Assembly: GCA_027061865.1 (NCBI GenBank)
Contig: JAMOVZ010000172.1
Coordinates: 1-10,912, forward strand
Reading direction: 5' to 3'
DNA from: Desulfobacterales bacterium
GTDB taxonomy: Bacteria; Desulfobacterota; DSM-4660; Desulfatiglandales; Desulfatiglandaceae
Length of the DNA: 10,912 bases
The stretch's first letter is position 1; every line of letters starts with the position of its first letter. A program made the translations under genes and the position numbers. Under the pieces are notes generated by a model. That model did no database searches and was not told where the DNA came from. It saw only the letters and a program-made list of their open reading frames with translations. Positions 6,465-10,912 of the stretch are shown here, one piece after another.

Positions 6465-7340
6465 ATGGGACTTCCCAAATTTAACTATGTCGCCCCTGAA
6501 ACTGTTCAGGAGGCATGCCAAATCTTAGAAAAACTGGGCGGTCAGGCCAAGGTGATGGCAGGAGGCACCGATCTCCTCATCAAGATGAAGCACGGCGCCT
6601 TACGGCCTAAGACCATCGTGGGGCTACGAAAGATCAAGGAGCTGAGGAAAATAAGCTTCCGCAAGAATCAAGGCCTTTTTATAGGCGCAATGGCCTTGCT
6701 GGAAGAGGTGGCCTCCCACCCCAAAGTGAAAAAGCTATACCCTGCGGTGGCATATGCTGCAAGCCAAACAGCCACCGTTCAGATAAGAAACATGGGGACC
6801 GTGGTTGGCAATATCTGCAATGCCGCCCCTTCGGCAGACAACATTCCTTCCCTCATGGCCTTTGGCGCCGAGCTTATTATCGCAAGCCCCAACGGGGAGC
6901 GCAGGATCCTGTTGGAAAACTTCTTTAAGGGGCCTGGAGAAGTGAACCTAAACAGGGGCGAGCTGGTAAAGGGAGTCTTGGTGCCTCCCCCCCCTGAAGG
7001 TTCTGGTGTCTCCTATCAATTCATCTCCCAAAGGAGCAAGGTGGATATTGCCGCTGTGTGCGTGGCAGCCATGGTGGTGATTGATAAAGGCAGGACAAGG
7101 GATGTGAAGATTGTGTTAGGCGCCGTGGCTCCTACGCCAATTCGGGCCCTGGAGGCCGAAGGACTGCTCAGAGGAAAAAAGTTAGCAGACAGAAGCATTC
7201 AGAAGGCCGCTGAACAGGCCTCTCAAGAGGCCCGCCCCATAACTGACATGAGGGCTACTTCAGAATACAGGAGGCTAATGGTGGCAGTGCTGACAAAGAG
7301 AGCGCTCCTGGAGGCCAGGCAAATGGCCTTGGCCTCCTGA
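6465..7340 (+). CDS. Molybdenum hydroxylase medium subunit, FAD-binding
   Basis: Flavin subunit (CoxM type, 291 residues) that accepts electrons from the small subunit and hands them to the external acceptor. Two FAD-binding segments of the family are clear: AGGTDLLIKMK at 32-42 and the loop GTVVGNICNAAPSAD at 111-125, preceded by QIRNMG. The C-terminal third (about 180-285) matches the CO-dehydrogenase flavoprotein C-terminal domain (LGAVAPTPIRALEAE, then SEYRRLMVAVLTKRAL). It lacks the cysteine-rich insertion carrying an extra [4Fe-4S] cluster in the 4-hydroxybenzoyl-CoA reductase medium subunit, which argues against that enzyme. The start follows AGGAG at 6450-6454 with a 10-nt spacer. The large subunit begins 62 bp downstream with its own ribosome binding site. 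Confidence 0.95.
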   Translation: MGLPKFNYVAPETVQEACQILEKLGGQAKVMAGGTDLLIKMKHGALRPKTIVGLRKIKELRKISFRKNQGLFIGAMALLEEVASHPKVKKLYPAVAYAASQTATVQIRNMGTVVGNICNAAPSADNIPSLMAFGAELIIASPNGERRILLENFFKGPGEVNLNRGELVKGVLVPPPPEGSGVSYQFISQRSKVDIAAVCVAAMVVIDKGRTRDVKIVLGAVAPTPIRALEAEGLLRGKKLADRSIQKAAEQASQEARPITDMRATSEYRRLMVAVLTKRALLEARQMALAS

Positions 7341-7391
7341 CCATAGCAAAAAGTTAAGCTCTCCAGATATTGATACTCCATTTTGAAGAGT

Positions 7392-7395
7392 GAGG
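7392..7395 (+). promoter_or_regulatory. Ribosome binding site of the large subunit gene
   Basis: GAGG lies 7 nt before the ATG at 7403 but only 1 nt before the in-frame GTG at 7397, so it selects the ATG and removes two residues from the longest reading. Confidence 0.65.
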
Positions 7396-7402
7396 CGTGA
7401 AA

Positions 7403-9697
7403 ATGAGAGAATTTTCAGTAGTAGGAAAAGATATCCCAAGGCCGGATGCGTGGCTTAAGGCCACGGGCAAGGCAGTCTATACCGATGACATAAAGCTCCC
7501 TGGCATGCTTTACGGCAAACTGCTCCGAAGCCCACTGCCGCATGCCAGGATAGTCAACATCGATGTGAGCAAGGCTCAGGCCCTTCCAGGGGTTAAGTGC
7601 GTGATCACAGGGCAGGACATTCCCAAGGTCAAATACGGAAACTGGAGGCTGTTTCCAGCCACCCAAGACGAATATGCCCTAGCCATAGACAAGGTGCGCT
7701 TTGTAGGAGATGAGGTTGCTGCCGTTGCAGCCATTGATCCTGACATTGCTGCCGAGGCCCTCCAACTCATCGAGGTGGAATACGAAGAGCTACCGCCGGT
7801 GTTTGATATAGAGTCCGCCTTGAAGGAGGGGGCTCCTGTAATCCATGAGGAATCACCCAACAATGTGAGTGTCACCAGGAAAATCGAATACGGGGACGTG
7901 GAGGAGGGATTTTCCAAGGCGGACTATGTGAGGGAAGATACCTTCACGGTCCATGCAGTAAGCCACGCCTACCTTGAACCCTGTTCCACAGTGGCCCAAT
8001 GCGACCTTGATGGCCGCATCACCCTCTGGACGTCCACCCAAACCCCTTACATAATCCAATGCCTGCTGGCATCAACCCTGGAAATGAGGGAAAACGATGT
8101 CCGCGTCATAAAACCATACGTGGGGGGCGGCTTTGGAGGAAAGATGGAATTGAGGCCTTGGGAGTTTTGCGCAGCCTTTATGGCCAAGCTGACAGGGCGG
8201 CCAGTCAAGTTCACCCTCACCAGGGAAGAAGAGCTTGCCACAGGCCGCAGACGCCACCCCATGGTTATATACTCCAAGGTGGGCTTCAAAAAGGATGGAA
8301 CCCTGGTGGCCAAGGACCTCAAGATATCCCTTGATGGCGGTGGATATAACAGCATGGGCCCCACCGCCACATTCTTGTGCGGCAACTTCGGCGCAATGCT
8401 TTACCGCTATCCAAACTACCGTTTCTTTGGGCAACATGTCTACACAAACAAGCCGCCTGCCGGGGCCATGCGCGGCTTTGGGGCACCCCAGTCGCTCTTT
8501 GCAACTGAGACCCAGATGAACATGGCAGCAGAGGAACTAGGGATTGATCCCATTGAGCTCAGGATCAAGAACGCAATGGTCGAGGGAGATGTCATCCCTG
8601 ATGTGGCGACCATATCTAGCTGCGGATTCATAGACTCGCTCAAAGAGGCGGCCCGCATGAGCAACTGGAAGAAGAAGCGTAAATCCCTGGCGCCGGGTGA
8701 AGGCATAGGGGTCGGCTGCTACAGCTTTATCTCAGGCGGAGTTTTTAACTGGTTTAATACCCAATACCCTTTCTCTGCTGCAGAGGTGCGGGTCTTTTCC
8801 GATGGGACCGCCCATCTGCTCACCATGGCATCAGACATTGGCCAAGGATCTGATACCGCGCTGAAACAGATCCTTGCAGAAGAATTGGGCCTCGAAATGA
8901 AAGATATAAGGGTGACCTCTGCCGACACCGCCGTCACCCCGCAGGCAGATCTCGGCACCTGGGGCAGCCGTGTAACCCTGATGGCTGGAAATGCGGTAAT
9001 AGATGCTGCAAAGAAGATAAAGGAAAAGCTGTTCGGTGCGGTCTCGGCCCGCTTCAACCTGAATGTGATCTATGACATGGAATGCAAAGGAGGCCGCGTC
9101 TATGCCAAGGGCCGGCCTGACAGGGGCATGAGCTTTGGAGAGGCCGTGGCCATGGTGCAAAAGGCCCAAAGGGGGGAACCCCTGGTGGCAAGAGGTTACT
9201 ACACCCCTAGGGGGAAAGGCCTCGTTACCCCTGCCTTCAGCTTTGGCGCCCAGGTGGCCCATGTGGCCGTTGACCAGGAGACAGGGAAGGTGGAGGTCAA
9301 AAAGATTTGGACTGCCCACGACTGCGGCACGGTCATCAATCCAATGGCGGCAGAGGGGCAATTAGAGGGCTCCATACACATGGCATTGGGCTATGCCCTC
9401 TCAGAGCAGTTCGTTATGGACAAGGGCAAAACCCTCAACACCACTTTCCTTGACTACAAGATCCCGGCCGCAATGGATATGCCCCAAAGCAAATCCGCCA
9501 TAGTTGACACCTACGAGCCGGAAGGACCAATGGGGGCAAAGGAGGTGGGCGAGGGGCTGGTGTCACCAACCGCACCGGCCATTGCAGAGGCCGTGTACCA
9601 CGCAACCGGCTACAGGTGCAAGGATCTCCCCATTACCCCTGAAAAGATCCTAAAAGGATTAAGAGATACAAAGAAAAGAAAAAGGAAACGCTCGTAA
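7403..9697 (+). CDS. Molybdenum hydroxylase large catalytic subunit, molybdopterin-binding
   Basis: Catalytic subunit, 764 residues, of a xanthine dehydrogenase/aldehyde oxidase family enzyme, which hydroxylates carbon centres with water-derived oxygen at a Mo-pterin site. The N-terminal a/b hammerhead domain (about 15-130) begins PRPDAWLKATGKAVYTDD. Cofactor and active-site motifs are intact: GGGFGGK (241-247), GAMRGFGAPQ (354-363), DIGQGSD (478-484), TWGSRVT (519-525) and AKEVGEG near the C-terminus, where Glu717 fits the catalytic base. The loop AMRGFG rules out the Cys-containing AYRCSFR loop of aerobic CO dehydrogenase. The Arg matches the bovine xanthine oxidase substrate-binding Arg880, but the position after GGGFGGK, Glu802 in bovine, is Met here. 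Purine as substrate is therefore unproven. The basic tail (KKRKRKR) is unusual but short. No accessory gene for sulfuration or cofactor insertion follows. The substrate could be a purine, aldehyde, N-heterocycle or aromatic thioester. Confidence 0.95.
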   Translation: MREFSVVGKDIPRPDAWLKATGKAVYTDDIKLPGMLYGKLLRSPLPHARIVNIDVSKAQALPGVKCVITGQDIPKVKYGNWRLFPATQDEYALAIDKVRFVGDEVAAVAAIDPDIAAEALQLIEVEYEELPPVFDIESALKEGAPVIHEESPNNVSVTRKIEYGDVEEGFSKADYVREDTFTVHAVSHAYLEPCSTVAQCDLDGRITLWTSTQTPYIIQCLLASTLEMRENDVRVIKPYVGGGFGGKMELRPWEFCAAFMAKLTGRPVKFTLTREEELATGRRRHPMVIYSKVGFKKDGTLVAKDLKISLDGGGYNSMGPTATFLCGNFGAMLYRYPNYRFFGQHVYTNKPPAGAMRGFGAPQSLFATETQMNMAAEELGIDPIELRIKNAMVEGDVIPDVATISSCGFIDSLKEAARMSNWKKKRKSLAPGEGIGVGCYSFISGGVFNWFNTQYPFSAAEVRVFSDGTAHLLTMASDIGQGSDTALKQILAEELGLEMKDIRVTSADTAVTPQADLGTWGSRVTLMAGNAVIDAAKKIKEKLFGAVSARFNLNVIYDMECKGGRVYAKGRPDRGMSFGEAVAMVQKAQRGEPLVARGYYTPRGKGLVTPAFSFGAQVAHVAVDQETGKVEVKKIWTAHDCGTVINPMAAEGQLEGSIHMALGYALSEQFVMDKGKTLNTTFLDYKIPAAMDMPQSKSAIVDTYEPEGPMGAKEVGEGLVSPTAPAIAEAVYHATGYRCKDLPITPEKILKGLRDTKKRKRKRS

Positions 9698-9725
9698 TCC
9701 ATTTTTTTCTATCTGCTTCTCTTAT

Positions 9726-9747
9726 TTAGGGCCTTCAAGGCACCTAA
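9726..9747. terminator. Hairpin between convergent genes, possible terminator
   Basis: TTAGGGCC (9726-9733) pairs with GGC-A-CCTAA (9739-9747), an 8-bp stem with one bulged A and a TTCAA loop. It lies between the ends of the hydroxylase operon and of the purE-sua5 operon. Neither strand has a T-run just after it (a run of seven T lies before it on the plus strand), so intrinsic termination is only a possibility. Confidence 0.35.
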
Positions 9748-9762
9748 GAGATGAAGAGAGGT

Positions 9763-10410
9763 TCAAGACAGGGCTTCCGGCCCAAGGACTTTTTTGAGCT
9801 CTTCCCTGCTAATCAATCCCTCTCTTACTATGGTGAAGGGATAGGATGTGGTATCCAGCACCGTGCTTCCCTTTTGCCCGGGGGTGTCTCCGCCATCAAC
9901 TATAAGATCGATCCCCTCACCCAAGGCATCTGCTACCTGGCCGGCACTCACAAGTGGAGGCATACCGCTCAGGTTTGCGCTGGTGCTGGTCATGGGCCTC
10001 CCCAGCCTTTCTACCAAGCTTGTCGCTACCAGGTTACTGGAAAGCCTCATACCCAACTTTCCACCGCCCCCGGTGAGCTTCTCCGGTATTCCCTTTGCAG
10101 CATGAAAAATCAGGGTGAGTCCCCCCGGCCAAAAGGCCTCTATCAACTCCATGGCCAAGGGGGGCACTTGGGTGACATATCGCTCCAGCATGGAAACAGA
10201 GGACACTAGCACTAAGATTGGCTTCCCTTCAGGCCGCCCCTTGAGTTTCAAGAGATGCGAGACCGCCCTTTCATTTGTGGCATCAACCCCCAGGCCGTAA
10301 AAGCTCTCCGTGGGATGGGCCACAATACCACCCTTTTCAAGGACCTGGGCCGCCTCTTCCAAGGCCGTGGCAGAGGGTATCTGGGGGTCAACCTTAATGA
10401 TCTTTACCAG
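9763..10410 (-). CDS. Threonylcarbamoyl-AMP synthase (Sua5/YrdC/TsaC family)
   Basis: Makes L-threonylcarbamoyladenylate from Thr, bicarbonate and ATP, the first step of t6A modification at A37 of ANN-decoding tRNAs. The YrdC fold is intact: GGIVAHPTESFYGLG near the N-terminus, the K-x-R motif in LKGRPEGKPI, FWPGGLTLIF, the S-x-N motif in TSTSANLSG and the C-terminal GSTVLD and IVREG. It has no C-terminal Sua5 domain, so it is the short form. The start is odd. The first conventional codon in frame is TTG at 10362, which lacks a ribosome binding site and cuts into the first helix. Upstream, the frame stays open with a family-like N-terminus (LVKIIKVDPQIPSATALEEA), and a CTG at 10410 lies 7 nt after a perfect GGAGG. 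I therefore start it at 10410 (215 residues); 10362 (199 residues) is the conservative alternative. It overlaps the end of purE by 7 nt, implying translational coupling. Confidence 0.9.
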   Translation of the reverse strand: MVKIIKVDPQIPSATALEEAAQVLEKGGIVAHPTESFYGLGVDATNERAVSHLLKLKGRPEGKPILVLVSSVSMLERYVTQVPPLAMELIEAFWPGGLTLIFHAAKGIPEKLTGGGGKLGMRLSSNLVATSLVERLGRPMTSTSANLSGMPPLVSAGQVADALGEGIDLIVDGGDTPGQKGSTVLDTTSYPFTIVREGLISREELKKVLGPEALS

Positions 10411-10898
10411 GCTATCTCCTCCTTGGCTATCTTTTCCCTGAACCTAGCCCTCGCCTTTTTCAGCTTTTCCACAATCTCTGGATACTTTAACCCCAATATC
10501 TCCCCTGCCAGATATCCTGCATTCCTGGCTCCCCCACTGCCGATAGAGACAGTAGCCACAGGGATGCCTGGGGGCATTTGAACCGTGGAAAGGAGGGAAT
10601 CCAGGCCTTGGAGGGCGGATGAGTCAATGGGGACACCTATTACAGGCACTATGGTGTGGGCTGCCATAAATCCTGCAAGATGCGCTGCCCAGCCTGCACC
10701 TGCAACTATTACTTCAATGCCCCTCTCCTGAGCAGTAGTGGCATACTCCACGGCCAAGTCAGGGCTTCTGTGGGCCGAAATCACCCTCACCTCGTAGGGG
10801 ATGCCCAATTCATCCAGGACTTCCGCACACCCTCTCATTTTATCCTTGTCAGAGGCAGACCCCATAACTATCCCTACCCTTGGTTTTGCTGCGTCCAT
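10404..10898 (-). CDS. purE: N5-carboxyaminoimidazole ribonucleotide mutase (class I PurE)
   Basis: Converts N5-CAIR to 4-carboxy-5-aminoimidazole ribonucleotide in de novo purine synthesis, in the cytoplasm as an octamer. At 164 residues it has the usual single-domain length. Family motifs: VGIVMGSASDKDKM (8-21), ISAHRSP (40-46, catalytic His43), AGAGWAAHLAGF (66-77) and the C-terminal GSGGARNAGYLAGEIL (120-135). The AAHLAG form of the nucleotide-binding loop identifies class I rather than the class II AIR carboxylases. The variant Trp and Ala, in place of the GAAHLPG of E. coli, are notable but keep the His. The start ATG at 10898 is preceded by GGAGG at the very edge of the window (10908-10912). 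Its last codons contain the ribosome binding site of the Sua5 gene. Confidence 0.95.
   Translation of the reverse strand: MDAAKPRVGIVMGSASDKDKMRGCAEVLDELGIPYEVRVISAHRSPDLAVEYATTAQERGIEVIVAGAGWAAHLAGFMAAHTIVPVIGVPIDSSALQGLDSLLSTVQMPPGIPVATVSIGSGGARNAGYLAGEILGLKYPEIVEKLKKARARFREKIAKEEIAW
10418..10422 (-). promoter_or_regulatory. Ribosome binding site inside the purE end, for the Sua5 gene
   Basis: GGAGG within AAGGAGGAG (10424-10416) sits 7 nt before CTG 10410-10408 and well away from any ATG, GTG or TTG in the Sua5 frame. It is the main evidence for a CTG start coupled to purE termination. Confidence 0.55.
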
Positions 10899-10912
10899 AA
10901 AACCACCCCTCC

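Noticed and set aside
9647..9660. ATCCT-AAA-AGGAT palindrome near the end of the large subunit gene, considered as a terminator.
   Set aside because: It lies inside the coding sequence, is short, and is followed by purine-rich DNA rather than a T-run.
7403..9697. Aerobic CO dehydrogenase or 4-hydroxybenzoyl-CoA reductase identity for the three-subunit enzyme.
   Set aside because: The Cys-containing AYRCSFR loop of CoxL is absent (AMRGFG instead), and the medium subunit lacks the cluster-binding insertion of HcrB.
9751..10209. Plus-strand frame of 152 codons opposite the Sua5 gene.
   Set aside because: Shadow of a conserved family on the other strand; no motif and no ribosome binding site.
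1..10912. Checked for tRNA/rRNA genes, CRISPR arrays, insertion-sequence ends, transposases, toxin-antitoxin or phage-defence genes.
   Set aside because: None seen; the gene content is envelope polysaccharide export, a molybdoenzyme and housekeeping genes.

Overview
The window reads as ordinary chromosomal DNA from a Gram-negative bacterium. The combination of a Wzz/Wza-like export pair, a Wzi-type outer-membrane barrel with an N-terminal SLH-like motif, a three-subunit molybdenum hydroxylase and a purE-sua5 pair suggests a Desulfobacterota/deltaproteobacterial lineage. That placement is an inference from gene content and protein style, not a measured phylogeny. No mobile element, CRISPR array, tRNA or rRNA is visible.

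Left part (1-5470) is an envelope polysaccharide locus. On the minus strand lie a chain-length determinant (Wzz family, running off the left edge) and, upstream of it, a 936-residue SLBB-rich polysaccharide export protein. Diverging from them on the plus strand is a Wzi-type capsule assembly protein. The roughly 490 bp between the divergent genes holds candidate promoters for both directions and, in the leader of the export gene, a set of nested inverted repeats ending just before the ribosome binding site. The export protein carries an unusual N-terminal block of nine 12-residue repeats.

Middle part (5471-9697) begins with about 420 bp of apparently non-coding DNA rich in short inverted repeats. 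A strong-looking sigma-70 type promoter follows, then a three-gene operon in the order small [2Fe-2S], medium FAD, large molybdopterin subunit, together one xanthine-dehydrogenase-family hydroxylase of unknown substrate. Electrons would pass from the Mo site through the two [2Fe-2S] clusters to FAD. No cofactor-insertion gene (XdhC-like) is present here.

Right part (9698-10912) is a convergent housekeeping pair on the minus strand: purE (purine biosynthesis), then a Sua5/YrdC/TsaC gene (tRNA t6A synthesis) whose likely start overlaps the end of purE and appears to be a CTG codon behind a perfect Shine-Dalgarno sequence.

I do not see clear evidence of a whole new system. The items most worth a second look are the dodecad-repeat domain of the export protein, the structured leader of its gene, the structured non-coding stretch before the hydroxylase operon, and the non-canonical start of the Sua5 gene.
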